Shown: positions 55,101 to 64,000 of the stretch, piece after piece
How positions within the stretch are numbered: the stretch's first letter is position 1
Layout: each line of letters opens with the position of its first letter
Source: Knufia peltigerae
Taxonomy: Eukaryota > Ascomycota > Eurotiomycetes > Chaetothyriales > Trichomeriaceae
Length of the DNA: 64,000 nt
Assembly: GCA_030247855.1 (NCBI GenBank)
Contig: JAPDRN010000148.1
Coordinates: forward strand, 1-64,000
Direction: 5' to 3'
The notes under the pieces: generated by a model
The model's database searches: none
What the model saw: only the letters and a program-made list of their open reading frames with translations
Told to the model about the DNA's origin: nothing
Program-made: the position numbers and the translations under genes

Positions 55101-56395
55101 AGGCTGGGTTCTCCTTGACCAACAACAACTGGAATGTCTACATTCAGACATTGACACGATCTCGAGATTGGCGGCATTGGGTAGAAGCATTCCGAATCTT
55201 TGAGGAAAGAATGTATGCGTCTGCTCCAGCATGGCGATTGCTCGTTCGTGGAAAAGCTCTGATCTCGAACGAGTCCGACTCACCACAGGCTAGGGCGAAG
55301 AAGGTTGTACGTCGAAAAGACGCAGAAAGGCTCGACATCGATCTACCTATGCCGACATACCTGACAGCTGTTTGTCTCGCTACCGTACTAAAGAAATCCG
55401 GTGTTCGGACCCGCTTAGGTGACGACGCACTCATGCTGGAGCTGTCGACTGCTGCCCCCGACACCTACCGCTATATACGTCGCATTCCGAGACTCAAGGA
55501 CAAATTCCAGGGTGCTCTCCTTCGTGATTTCAAGATTGCTGGAGATATTCCAAAACGGCCTCGTGACTCTGCATCACCAGATCGGTCCGGGGTGCTAGGC
55601 AGCCTCTCGCCACTTGACCATGTCCCGGTCGGGGAGCTTGCCAACCTGGATGAGATCGTTGGCGGACGGAAGCATGATCGAGACGAAGATGTCCCACAAG
55701 CCGAGCGGATCGAAGGACAAGTTGACAGATCATCTCGGTTCATCGACGGGGAAGATCGTTATGAGAACGACCTCGAGTATCAGGAACGCATCTACCAACA
55801 CGAAACACGCCTCCTCAGCACCATGGACGCCATCCGTCGCGATGCATCGAGCCCTCGGGTCATCAGTGACTCTTGGTTTGGTCAGCCAGCTAGTACTACT
55901 ACCACGACGACTACCACCGACAGTGCGACACGTTCGACCGCACTGAGAGATACAGGCCTCCCACCGGGAGCTCTACTCAACCCCTATTATTCGAGCCTGG
56001 AGAGGCGCGCGGCGACCGAAAAGAAGTTGCGTCAAGCACTCGACAGGTCATTGCAGGACGCAGGTGGACAAAGGCCTCCGAGGGCCGTGCGTGCTCGAAA
56101 TACCCAGGTTCCATCTCGCGGCGATTCGAAAGGGTCTCGTCGGCCTCGGGCGTTCGACCCTGGCCCGACAACGACGGCCAAGCCTTCGACGAGTACCGCC
56201 ACCACCACCACCACCCCTTTGCGGCTTCGCAAGAACCATCGTGTCCTGGAACAACTTCCCAGGGTCGAGAAATTGCCGCCGTGGGACCGACGCGTCAAAG
56301 CCGCGTGGCATGGGAGGCCGAAGAGGAGGTGGAAAAAGGATGAGGAAGCCGAAAAGGCTGGTGGAATAGATGAAGAAGAAGAAGAAGAGTCTTGA
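52187..56395 (+). CDS. Large pentatricopeptide repeat (PPR) protein
   Basis: Intronless gene for 1402 residues. PPR proteins bind organellar RNA and act in mitochondrial RNA stability, processing or translation. The N-terminal 100 residues are rich in Arg, Ser and Ala with few acids, compatible with a mitochondrial targeting sequence. Clear 35-residue repeats lie at about 490-740: FYTPLIYVYARLGDVENAER, then GIEPNTYCWNMLLYAHTRSR, then GVRPDKYTFGTLMSTVSRSG, then LGIKPDDMTYAALMTALVAL. More diverged helical repeats flank them. The last 200 residues are low complexity: a Thr run, Arg-rich stretches and an acidic EEEEEES end. I do not recognise the orthologue; large fungal PPR proteins evolve fast. 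Whether the C-terminal tail is functional is unknown. Confidence 0.9.
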   Translation: MLERTSQCIEPASQLFLRAIDPPIRSSRPLGQAFWRNRGNDLVASAWWPLYLRDIRSRYQEQDGLWSPAKAPFPIAHHTGKSRSLASRPTKHNAFSVRSVAAATPNRGYTNNAQLAPPMHEFVHGEGRPEDSILYLTDRSSRKPHITSSKTDTEVEEELAILLAGAPISDPALQEFSPGDVVFALFQRLHNPAAYASAVFQFLAQSLPPRNPEARLTKGVYEAFNAIPLSKRTARDYTTAVKVSLKVDDFRLVQKINAEATSRDLNHECSPFLLLHFVTNMLWRNAVEIWTASYTTRGADHHMDSLVSQASDYKDLPSAIDKMASAILERSPVLMRFSGKLRSIARKLLHVLLRNGRLMSLITPSGLLEILNNYKLLEQLQPWMHLELLNTLLKSAKRPNKSGLATLVYRNLRLNFPDYKPPPSAYGALLSVHADEASSFRDYQYYLREFTHVHGAADKKSYQKVLTALARQGDVVGVKTIFGQLCQAHPRPQEIEFYTPLIYVYARLGDVENAEREFKRLKTWGIEPNTYCWNMLLYAHTRSRHPKTSFDCFGDMQARGVRPDKYTFGTLMSTVSRSGDTEQVLSMIEQVQQLDTKGDYEMMSALIHSYCLNGQADTAERLAEATSKAGYEGSPVKMWNYILRHYAFRRDSNACLRVQHRMQALGIKPDDMTYAALMTALVALGKTKDAAQILRRLNLSQALTANPFHYSIILHGFALEGNRDMATVIYQEMLQRFPNLGGSPHLAMLHMESHRSPEAKQSPQLSIDFLAGILQTITTADRASKLPQPGLRRRRPVDALPSVYFEHLVGVLLAKGRVEQADKLLRRFESLAGLSFLDLDVNFLDSKELLVSRLRVAAQGYDWQGVETIWLKILQGAIQSASKGKTIRTQPSSVGVEFLQSESGSEFSSMIPDFASGASSSDETKKLLSSLSSNILRSQRFVLKDAINIYLGALDFQNRHNYAVTTVELLEKAGFSLTNNNWNVYIQTLTRSRDWRHWVEAFRIFEERMYASAPAWRLLVRGKALISNESDSPQARAKKVVRRKDAERLDIDLPMPTYLTAVCLATVLKKSGVRTRLGDDALMLELSTAAPDTYRYIRRIPRLKDKFQGALLRDFKIAGDIPKRPRDSASPDRSGVLGSLSPLDHVPVGELANLDEIVGGRKHDRDEDVPQAERIEGQVDRSSRFIDGEDRYENDLEYQERIYQHETRLLSTMDAIRRDASSPRVISDSWFGQPASTTTTTTTTDSATRSTALRDTGLPPGALLNPYYSSLERRAATEKKLRQALDRSLQDAGGQRPPRAVRARNTQVPSRGDSKGSRRPRAFDPGPTTTAKPSTSTATTTTTPLRLRKNHRVLEQLPRVEKLPPWDRRVKAAWHGRPKRRWKKDEEAEKAGGIDEEEEEES

Positions 56396-56708
56396 AAGAA
56401 CGTTCTACACTTGTACAAAATCCATGAATTGTTACTGTCCATGAATTGTCAATAGGGTGTTTCACAGCGTCCGTCAATCCGCTCAACCGGTGTCCATGAT
56501 CGACTCGTGATTTGTGCGTAGCCTTAGAAATACCAAGAGCACGTCACTACTACGCGAAATCAAAAAGCAGACGCCAATGATGTTTGTGGAGGGATGGAGA
56601 GTTTTCACGTCAGCATGAGTGTGCTCGATATCATTTCTGGATCATGAACCGTCATTTCTATCCCTGTGTGCTATGAATACAACCGTCATCACCAGCATAA
56701 TGAATAAC
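56396..56708. other. 3' flank of PPR and small-protein genes
   Basis: Convergent gene ends. No gene or repeat is identified. Confidence 0.5.
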
Positions 56709-56963
56709 TCAACAACTTTGCCAGTCCTGGCTCGAGTCCGAGTCCGAGTCCGAGTCGTCCTCAGAAGTCGTTGCCGGCTCCTCGACCAAAGGCATAACAG
56801 AAGACGCTCCGCCGATTCCGCGCCATCGTCTGAGACAATCGGCGCACCGACCACCTCCGTTGATTCTCGTTTCTCGTGTTCCTCGACAACGAGAACTGTA
56901 GCATTCCCGGACCGTGACACGTCTGTGTCCGCAACTGAACGTCTGAATGACTTTTTCGCACAT
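56709..56963 (-). CDS. Small Cys/His-rich hypothetical protein A
   Basis: An 84-residue protein starting MCEKVIQTFSCGHRRVTVRE. Cysteines pair with a CGH motif (residues 11-13), then REC, SRC and GGRCADC, which could bind zinc. The tail is acidic and serine-rich (SEDDSDSDSDSS) and ends in cysteine. The opening MC-x-x-x-I-x-x-x-x-CGH is one I associate with small conserved hypothetical proteins in ascomycetes, function unknown. It shares this pattern with the next gene upstream (57247-57714). The start was chosen at the ATG beginning the Cys pattern; the frame is open further upstream but low complexity. Possible introns or a longer form cannot be excluded. Confidence 0.6.
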   Translation of the reverse strand: MCEKVIQTFSCGHRRVTVRECYSSRCRGTRETRINGGGRCADCLRRWRGIGGASSVMPLVEEPATTSEDDSDSDSDSSQDWQSC

Positions 56964-57246
56964 TGCCCCCGCCCCTGTCGATCTTCGAGGAAACCGGGTT
57001 TGAGAGAAAGGGTCGAAGGTTTTGTTATGTGCGTGCGTGTGTATGCAAGGGAGAGGGAGAGAGGCAGGCTCGTCGTCAAGAGAGGGACTTGAAAGGTCGT
57101 TTTTCGAACAATAACAATCGATATTGGAAGCACTCCTTTGCTGCCTTGTTGTCGTTCTGAAGATGAAAGTCGTGCTCGAGGATGGTGCGAGAGGAACATG
57201 TTTCCGTCCAGGAAAACTGTCGACATATATAGTTGATACACGGACG
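56964..57246. other. Spacer between small proteins A and B
   Basis: Short intergenic segment upstream of protein A and downstream of protein B; a TATATA-like element lies near 57225-57230. Nothing else was seen. Confidence 0.5.
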
Positions 57247-57714
57247 TCAGTTAAGACGCTTCGCCGGCGTTGTGCATGTAATAGCAGCAGCAGCAGCAGC
57301 AGCAGCAGCATTCTCATCATCATCACCGCCGCCGCCGCCGCGGCCGTCACCCCCGTCACGATCGCCCTCACCGGCACGGTCACCGTCACCACCGTTTGAT
57401 GCCGGCTCGGTGCCAGTCAACCACTCCACAATGTCTTTCAATTTGGGCCCCAATATCCGTTCCGCGTGAACGTCTCCCGGTTTTCCAGATTCGGAGGTTT
57501 CGTAGGTGAAGTCCCTTGACCCCATCGTGTGCAATTCACCATCCTCGTCACGGAACTTTTGTGGGTGACTTTTCTCGCACCACGCACATCGTATACCCGA
57601 GGGCGTGTAGACCGTCCTGAGCCGGAAATCCTTGCAGTCTTGCCACTGGTGGCACTTGTGGAGTTGGGTACGGATGTGACAACAGGGGTAATCCACGATC
57701 CAGTATTGGCACAT
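57247..57714 (-). CDS. Small Cys/His-rich hypothetical protein B
   Basis: A 155-residue protein starting MCQYWIVDYPCCHIRTQLHK. It has a CCH motif where protein A has CGH, a further HKCHQWQDC, and a CxxC in IRCAWCEKSHP that lines up with GGRCADC of protein A. The C-terminal third is low complexity: Gly/Asp-rich, then nine alanines encoded by a GCT tract (plus-strand AGC repeats at about 57283-57311), which is prone to length change. Same strand and next to protein A, so the two may be diverged tandem duplicates. Function unknown; zinc binding is a guess from the cysteines. The start is the ATG opening the conserved part. Confidence 0.65.
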   Translation of the reverse strand: MCQYWIVDYPCCHIRTQLHKCHQWQDCKDFRLRTVYTPSGIRCAWCEKSHPQKFRDEDGELHTMGSRDFTYETSESGKPGDVHAERILGPKLKDIVEWLTGTEPASNGGDGDRAGEGDRDGGDGRGGGGGDDDENAAAAAAAAAITCTTPAKRLN

Positions 57715-58357
57715 TTTGGCCGTCGCGGTCTTTGGGGGGGGAGGGGGTTTGGGGGGAGGGACGGACTGATTCGACGGTGTGGGTCGACGACGGTGGCAAG
57801 AGGGTGAATGAAGTTGGGAGTTTGAAGAAACGTCGTTAAACGTCGTTATGGTTTGCAAGCCGAGGCTACAAAGTCGATCGACGTGACAGATCGATACTGA
57901 GGTAATGTATAGAACAGCGTTAGTGATGCGCCGTGGGTTTTGCGTTGATGAATGAGCATTGTCCAGGTTGAAGGGAAGTGATTCGTCTTATAGCAAGGAA
58001 AACGGCAGTGGGACGTGTAGAGGCGGAAGGTGCAAACATCCAGATTCTGTTGGCAACTTCCCAACCAAGAGCAATCGGGCCAACGTCGAGCAATCAAGGA
58101 GAGATTCTTCATCATCGAGAGGGAGCATCTCTGTCAATCGATCGGTCCATCGTCAGCTCGTCTATGCTACAATCTACTATTCCCGATTTCCTTGCTCTAC
58201 CTCTGGTCTGACCCTGACCAGCATGTACCACGGTTGAGCTCTTTGGTCAAGGTCTTTGTCGCTGAGAGTCGAGGCCCAGCGGACGGATCAAAGCAAACGA
58301 GGACGGATCAAAGCAAAAAAGGCGCAAGAGGCAGATATTCAGCTGCTTTGACCCCAT
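57715..58357. other. Intergenic, small protein B to RAD26
   Basis: Includes a C-rich tract on the minus strand just upstream of protein B (57725-57765). A direct repeat GGACGGATCAAAGCAAA occurs twice, near 58280 and 58300. No gene is supported. Confidence 0.5.
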
Positions 58358-60406
58358 TTAGTCTCCATCCTCAACGCGTCCTCTACCCCGGAAACTAGGA
58401 AAAGCCTCAATGAGCTCATCAGCCTCATCCGGCGTGACACTTTCTGCGAGCATACTAGTAGCCTTGGCTGCTGTATCATCGGGGATGAGCATACCAACAT
58501 AAGGACCTTCCGAAAATGCCAATCTCGTAAGGGCCACGCGATGCTTGTGCACGCCGCCGTTGATGACGGACAACTTCTCCTGCAGGTCGATTTGAGGGCC
58601 GTGTAGTTCTAGCACGTGGAATAGCAACTGCACACCCTTGTTGACAAGCGCAGCGTGTAGAGCAGATGACGGCGTCTGGTCGTACATTGCTGACAATTCG
58701 TCGTGCAAGCTCCGTACTATTCTTCCGATGGCGCTGGGATGCTCCGCAACAAGCAAACTCCCATGTGAAAATGGCGAAGGGATGGTGGTCACCTGGAGAA
58801 GAAGGTCCAAAACGTCAAGGCGTAAATGGCAAATTGAGGCGCGGGTATTTGCTGGCTGGCCTTCGTCGACTTTGGGCGATTCCCACAGAAGGTAGCAGAT
58901 GCGGTTGATGATATGTTGTTCAATCTGGTTCTGCTGATCATCGACACAGATACTGCCGAACGTGTCGGAGAAGATGCTCGTCCCCAACAATCGAAGCATG
59001 AGCCTGATGTCTGAAACCGGCTGCCAGGCATTAAGCATCATCAAGACAAATGCAGGATGAATCAAACGCCAGAAGAGAGAGAGTAGATCTGTCTCATCCG
59101 AGATTATGTATGCCATCGCTAGCATAAGGTCCAGGCAGGCCGTTCCGTCGATATCGTCGTTCAAAACAGCCTTGGGGGTCTGTCGAAATTTTCCAAACGT
59201 CGAGTGGTTCACAGGAGAATGCTCGACACGTTTTTCGGCGTTGATAGCCACCGTTGATTGAATGAGAGGTACAAGTGAGTTGATTATTCCGGAGTCTATT
59301 GCCTCCGCTCCTATATGAAAGTCGATGATGCGGCTCGCAACCTCAACAAGTAGTGGGATGGGTTTGTAATATTCTGCCTTGATTGACTTTGACCACAGAT
59401 CAATGAAAAGTTGCAACATGTCGCTGGGAATACGATCACCCTTGAGGTTAGCTGTACCCTCAAGGAGAATGGTAGCGAAAGTCTTCGAACCAGAAGGCAA
59501 AGAAAAGTTGGTCATGGCTTCCACAAGTGTGATCTTTGTTCCCTTGACTCGATACTTGAGAATAGATTGAAGGAACTGTAAGTGTCGAGTTGATTGCTTG
59601 TTCTTCCGGATCATGGAGATACGAAGCTCTTCAGATGATGCCAGCTTTGGAGCTTTTGTAGGTGGCCCGCTTGGAGGGGCAGCAGCAGTTGGCCTCAGTG
59701 CCAAAGGCTTGACAGGACTAGGCACATCTGCCTTTCGCTTTCGCTTGTTTGCTGCTGTGGGAGTCGTAGGCTTGGTCCGACGAGCAGATTTGGAAGGGGA
59801 GACCATCATGACATCGTCGTCATCAAATCCATCTCCAAGAGAACTTGCCATGCCACGTCTAGAAGTTGCCGTACCACTGGCATCCTTGACGGCCGCTGGC
59901 TTTTCTGTCAAACGCGCCTTCAGAGACTGAGCTTCCTGGACTTCTCGGTTGTGGTCTTGTTGTAGGAACTGATAACGAGTGGTTAGATTCTTGTTCTTCT
60001 CGACCATGGCGCTGATGGCCGCATTGTGTTTCCCAGCCTCTTCTGTCAGAGACTTCTTTAGGGCATCGATTTGACGATCCAGGATCTTCTTCTCCCTGAC
60101 GAAATTGGTACGAAGAATCAATATTTCTCCCTTCTGTGTGGTGACTTGATCTCGCGTCCGTCGAAGTTCTTTTGCAAGCTCGTCTCTCTCCATGTTCACT
60201 TTGTCATTACTAGCACGGCCATGTATATTCTGCCGCCATGGTTCTATTTGCACCGTCTCACTTGGCTGCATTGTTGGACCATCTTGAGCCCTTCGCTGGG
60301 CTTGTGTTGATTGGATTGCATGCTCCTCCAATTCTTGGAGGGCAGACTCTGAGAGACCTTCAAAGACGTCATCGTAGAGATACGCGTCGTCCTCGCGGTC
60401 GTCCAT
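58358..60406 (-). CDS. DNA damage checkpoint protein Rad26/UvsD (ATRIP homologue)
   Basis: Intronless gene for 682 residues, recognised as the fungal Rad26 family (S. pombe Rad26, A. nidulans UvsD, functional equivalent of ATRIP and Ddc2). It would partner the ATR-type kinase and recruit it to RPA-coated single-stranded DNA at stalled forks. The N-terminus is acidic (MDDREDDAYLYDDVFEGLSE), as in the RPA-contacting region of ATRIP. A coiled coil spans about residues 70-170 (ERDELAKELRRTRDQVTTQK, KKILDRQIDALKKSL), used for dimerisation. A basic, proline-rich linker with KRKRK (probable nuclear signal) follows, then a helical C-terminal half. Identification rests on overall architecture and remembered family similarity, so confidence is good but not complete. 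Confidence 0.85.
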   Translation of the reverse strand: MDDREDDAYLYDDVFEGLSESALQELEEHAIQSTQAQRRAQDGPTMQPSETVQIEPWRQNIHGRASNDKVNMERDELAKELRRTRDQVTTQKGEILILRTNFVREKKILDRQIDALKKSLTEEAGKHNAAISAMVEKNKNLTTRYQFLQQDHNREVQEAQSLKARLTEKPAAVKDASGTATSRRGMASSLGDGFDDDDVMMVSPSKSARRTKPTTPTAANKRKRKADVPSPVKPLALRPTAAAPPSGPPTKAPKLASSEELRISMIRKNKQSTRHLQFLQSILKYRVKGTKITLVEAMTNFSLPSGSKTFATILLEGTANLKGDRIPSDMLQLFIDLWSKSIKAEYYKPIPLLVEVASRIIDFHIGAEAIDSGIINSLVPLIQSTVAINAEKRVEHSPVNHSTFGKFRQTPKAVLNDDIDGTACLDLMLAMAYIISDETDLLSLFWRLIHPAFVLMMLNAWQPVSDIRLMLRLLGTSIFSDTFGSICVDDQQNQIEQHIINRICYLLWESPKVDEGQPANTRASICHLRLDVLDLLLQVTTIPSPFSHGSLLVAEHPSAIGRIVRSLHDELSAMYDQTPSSALHAALVNKGVQLLFHVLELHGPQIDLQEKLSVINGGVHKHRVALTRLAFSEGPYVGMLIPDDTAAKATSMLAESVTPDEADELIEAFPSFRGRGRVEDGD

Positions 60407-62055
60407 GTTGAGAGTAGGGTCAACGTTGACCTTCTACAAGAAAGAGGCTTGTCAAAAAAGAGACTGTTGAGATCCTAATCATGTGACTACGGTTGCTGGT
60501 TGTTGCACTAGTCCTATTCGGGAACTGCCTCGGCCTGCGCGCACACAACACAACAGCTTACGTTAGTTAACTAACTACCATGCTAACCCTCTATAGGCTA
60601 ATCTGTCACGTGTCTGGTAAGTTGCCTGTCTCATTCACCCGAGTACGTCACCTCCTTTTCACCTGGTACTGCAACCATGGCAGATTCTAGTCCTCCAACG
60701 ACGCCGAGCTGTCGTCGGCTTACTCACGATCAAGGATGAGTTATTCTCCTCATGAGACAACTGGTTATGCCAATATGTGTATATTACAACGCGCTGTTCA
60801 ATACCTATTAAAACAAGTAATTCACTTCGCAATATCGCAACGAAGAAAAATCTTCTTGTCTATCTAAGGCAGAGATAGATAGAGTCGAACAGTTTATTAT
60901 TAACTCACGTTTGAACCGTCGAATATTATATTTACAGATTGCAGAGACTTTAGCTTGATGATAAATGAGAAAGATACACTGTCTATTTAGGACGCCCTTC
61001 ACTCACATGACCATTCTTCATCACGCACCAATTGACTAATATATCTTGAACAAGCTCGAGAGCATTTTACATGGACAAAATAACAATGGGGTCGAGTTTC
61101 ATGGAGTGACGAGACATGGATAACTGCCGAAAGGACATTGTCGAGTTTGGGTTACTCGACGTGATGGAGAGGCACCCGATCTAACCTGTGTTGTTGAGTG
61201 TCGACGACGCATAAAAGGTTTCAAGATTTGGGCCTGTCTTAATGGCAATCAACCAGATTCTCATCTATTCTGAGAGAAATCGACTCAAAGACCTGTTCGG
61301 AGCGAATCCTTACACTCATTGAGGGTTGGATCAAGTACTCGATGCGAGAATGTACATTACGACCTCAATATTTAGTTTAGGTCTTCTTCGCAATGAATTC
61401 TATCAATCCATACGCACAGGTGTGACCAAAGTCTTCTCACCAGTTACGAAGTACAGAGCAAACACATCCAAAATAACTCAGACCCTGACCATTCATGATC
61501 TGTGCATTTCCTCGCGCGAGTCAAGAAGTCAGTCACTGATCTTTTCAGTCCCAAGGCCTGTGAGAGGAATGTCGACATGGTCTAGCACATCCAACAACAC
61601 TGTGTGTATCGTCGCCTGTGAACCTCGAACTCGGAGGTACTTCTTGCACGTAGAGACTCTTTTAAGGATTACGCTGCGAGGCTCGCAGCGCTTCGCTTCT
61701 CTGACCTCTGTCAAGGTCCTTGTTCCCTTGTGACCTTCTGTAGACAACTGTCGCTTAGTCACTCTTACTACTTAACACTCGTACAGAGGCACTTCGCGAT
61801 ATTCATAGGGTGTCAGATTAATTCCGTACCTTGGTCTTTATGTTACATTCATTGCTCACGCAGCGCGCGCAGCGACGCCATTATTCTCGCAAAACTTGAT
61901 TGATTTTATGCATGTCTATCTACTTGTTGCTCCTGACGCTGCAGGAAAAGCAGAGACATTCACACCTCTCGCGTACTCGTAAACAATACCTCAAAGTGTG
62001 TCCTCCCCTCCAATACCGCACAGTACATCTGAGCGCGCCATCTCAATAGCCGCAG
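60407..62055. other. 1.6-kb intergenic region
   Basis: Begins with the RAD26 promoter. Short open frames (for example 61326-61733 plus strand) have no recognisable content. No repeat, RNA gene or transposon was seen. Confidence 0.5.
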
Positions 62056-63238
62056 TCATGCGACCCTCGCCATGTCATCAAACGTGGGCATCGCGCTGAA
62101 CCAACCCATGTCCTCGGTCCCGACGGTCTCGAAGGCGCGCTTCGCGTCCTCGTGCCGGACCTTGATGGTTTCCTGGTTCCGTCCTCGGGCGGCGGCGTCG
62201 GCGGCGAGTTGACTCTGGCAGCACTTTTCGGCCGACATGAACCAAAACACGGCGGATTCGACCGTGCGCCCGACGGTCAACAGACCGTGGTTCTGGAGGA
62301 TGACGAGCTTGTTCTCCGGTCCGAGGGCGTCGGCGACGGCCTGCCCCGGGCCCAGTTCCAACGCGGAGCCGGTGAAGTCGGACTGTACGGATTGATGCTG
62401 CGTCGAACCGAAGACAGAAAACAAAAAGTCATTATCGAATCTCAAAAGTCGGAACATGTGAAAAAACAATGGGAGAAGAAATTGCGCAAAGGGTGGAAGA
62501 GAAAGGAAAAAAGCAAAAGGGACGTTTTTTCTCTCTCACATTGTAAAAGACACACGAATCTTGTGTGATTATGTCGAGTTTACGACCCAGAGCCGAAAAC
62601 GCCCTGCCGTAGATGGTGTGCGAGTGTGCGACGCATGTCGCTTCAGGACGGGCCGTGTGTACTGCGTGTTGTGTACCAGGTAAGAACAGGTAGGCGTCGC
62701 GGGGGGAATACAATCCGTTCGTCGTCCCCTCTCCCACGGGTGACCAGGTATGTGTGTACAAGAACAAACACTTACCGGCATGATGAATCATGAATGCACC
62801 AGTGTTCAAACGCCTGACCGGACCCCCTGCGACGACGGTGCCTTGAGAATTGACGAGGATCAAATCACTCGCTTGCAACCTCGCCCACGACACGCCAAAG
62901 GGGTTCACCCAGAAACAGGTCGGGTCGACCGGGTCTTTGACCGTGATGTGGCCCGCGACGCCCTCGTCGTACCCGTACTTCGCAAAGATCCGGAAGGCCA
63001 GTGCGAGTCTACCCTTGAGATGGGCACGGTACTCGTGAGGGTCTTGAAACGTCGGTGGGCTGGGGATGTCCCAGGGGACGGAGACTGCGTTGTTGGTCTT
63101 GTCATCTTTGCGATCGCGATTGCCAGAGGAGGACGAATCTTGTTTGACGGCATTGTCATCGTCGTCATGGTCGGAAAGACGCAATACTTGAGGTGCTGCG
63201 GTTGTCGAGGTTTGTGTTGTTGACACGGGAGCAGACAT
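62056..63238 (-). CDS. Class II aldolase/adducin-domain protein
   Basis: Predicted 308-residue protein of the class II aldolase family (PF00596), zinc-dependent lyases or isomerases acting on small sugar phosphates; many fungal members have unknown substrates. Exons: 63238-62776, 62661-62540, 62397-62056; introns of 114 and 142 nt, longer than most here, with frame kept at both joins. A disordered N-terminus (Asp run, Ser run) precedes RLALAFRIFAKYGYDEGVAG and HITVKDP. Zinc-site histidines appear in CVAHSHTIYGRAF (about 167 and 169) and LQNHGLLTVG. After the second join the text reads CVFYN-HQSVQSDFTGSALEL. It ends EDMGWFSAMPTFDDMARVA. A short copy of this last segment is present at 46.1 kb. 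A metabolic role is inferred from family only. Confidence 0.9.
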
Positions 63239-64000
63239 CGTGTGTGAGTGTGTGTTTGCTGTTGACAGGTGAGATGGAACAGTGTTTCTCAGTTGCAAAA
63301 AAAAAAGAGAAAACCGAACTGGTGCGTGCAGATATAAGACAACACAGTCCGATAACATCAGAGAGAGAGAGATGTCCTTCGGTGGTGCAGTCAAGGGGAA
63401 TACATATACCGTCTTCTCACTCCCCTCCATTCGACCCTGTCAGTTCACCGTCGCGATACTCGTACATGCAATGGTCATTCAGATTTCTCCACTTCTGGGA
63501 CTTGACCTGAAGGCAAGTCGGGGCAATGGGAGGGCTGTATGGAGTGAGCGTTTGATGCTGACCACCCATCGATCGGAGACACAGGTCCACGGCCATGATG
63601 AGCGACAAGGGGGGGAGATGGCACGGATGCATGTAAAGAATAAGTGTTACTGGAGGAAGATCGAAATCATGTCCCGAGCCCGTTCAAGAGTGCACGAAGA
63701 AACGAGCCAATCGTCGTGTTGTCGACGCGAACGAATCAGAAAGGAGCAGCCAGCCGTTCCGCAGCAAACGAGTTTCGCTTATCAGCGGCATTCGGGTATG
63801 GTACTGTACCACAAACGGAAGGCGTCGAGACGATTGTTAGATCAAGTGTCATTGGCATTGGCATTCGAGAGAGAGAGTCTGAGTTCCAGCTTTAATCAAT
63901 ACTAGAAGGTATTGCAAAGATCGATTGGTCATGACGTGTACTATCGGATTTCAAACTCGGCCTGATCATGGTGCCAATGACTTCCCTCGGTAGTCGTTGG
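63239..64000. other. Upstream flank of the aldolase gene
   Basis: Includes an A run at 63297-63306 and a GA repeat near 63360. Plus-strand open frames to 63905 have no motif. No gene is supported. Confidence 0.5.

Noticed and set aside
61326..61733. 135-residue open frame in the RAD26-aldolase gap
   Set aside because: No motif and overlapped by an antisense frame of similar quality.
63282..63905. 207-residue open frame at the right end
   Set aside because: Low-information composition, crosses simple repeats in the aldolase 5' flank, no domain.

Overview
The window looks like nuclear DNA of a filamentous ascomycete (Pezizomycotina), with no closer placement possible from sequence alone. The signs are: protein genes interrupted by short introns (mostly 49-114 nt, GTRAGT-type donors, CTAAC-like branch sites); HET-domain and fungal APH-family genes; a Zn2Cys6 regulator; a Rad26/UvsD-type checkpoint protein; and housekeeping genes such as VPS13, CDS1, LSM4 and SRP68. 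No rRNA, tRNA, CRISPR or prokaryotic features were seen.

Region 1 (1-8.9 kb) is accessory and decaying: a heavily broken HET-domain gene, a remnant with a STAND/NACHT-type P-loop, and a second HET gene with one frameshift, followed by about 3 kb with no gene I can support. Region 2 (8.9-10.3 kb) is a mitochondrial pyruvate dehydrogenase kinase with two introns. Region 3 (13-19 kb) holds three fungal APH/AIM9-like kinase genes in different states: one intact, one with a single-base frameshift, and one with internal deletion and stops.

Region 4 (20.2-29.8 kb) is VPS13, nearly all in one 9.5-kb exon. Region 5 (30.5-41 kb) is a compact candidate oxidation cluster: a P450 reductase on the minus strand, then an MFS transporter, a cytochrome P450 and a Zn2Cys6 regulator on the plus strand. 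Together these would supply uptake or export, oxygenation with its own electron donor, and control. The regulator appears to need an AT-AC intron inside its zinc-cluster codons.

Region 6 (42-44.5 kb) is housekeeping: CDP-diacylglycerol synthase (CDS1) convergent with LSM4, whose first exon is only the ATG. Region 7 (44.5-49.8 kb) mixes simple repeats, a Tc1/mariner-type transposase relic, a short copy of the end of a class II aldolase gene, and a GT32 glycosyltransferase. Region 8 (49.8-60.4 kb) holds SRP68 and a large PPR protein, divergently transcribed, then two small Cys/His proteins that look related, and the Rad26/ATRIP homologue. Region 9 (60.4-64 kb) has a class II aldolase/adducin-family gene with two introns, flanked by sequence with no supported gene.

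Exon boundaries were worked out by hand from frame continuity, splice consensus and remembered family motifs; no alignment or transcript data were available.
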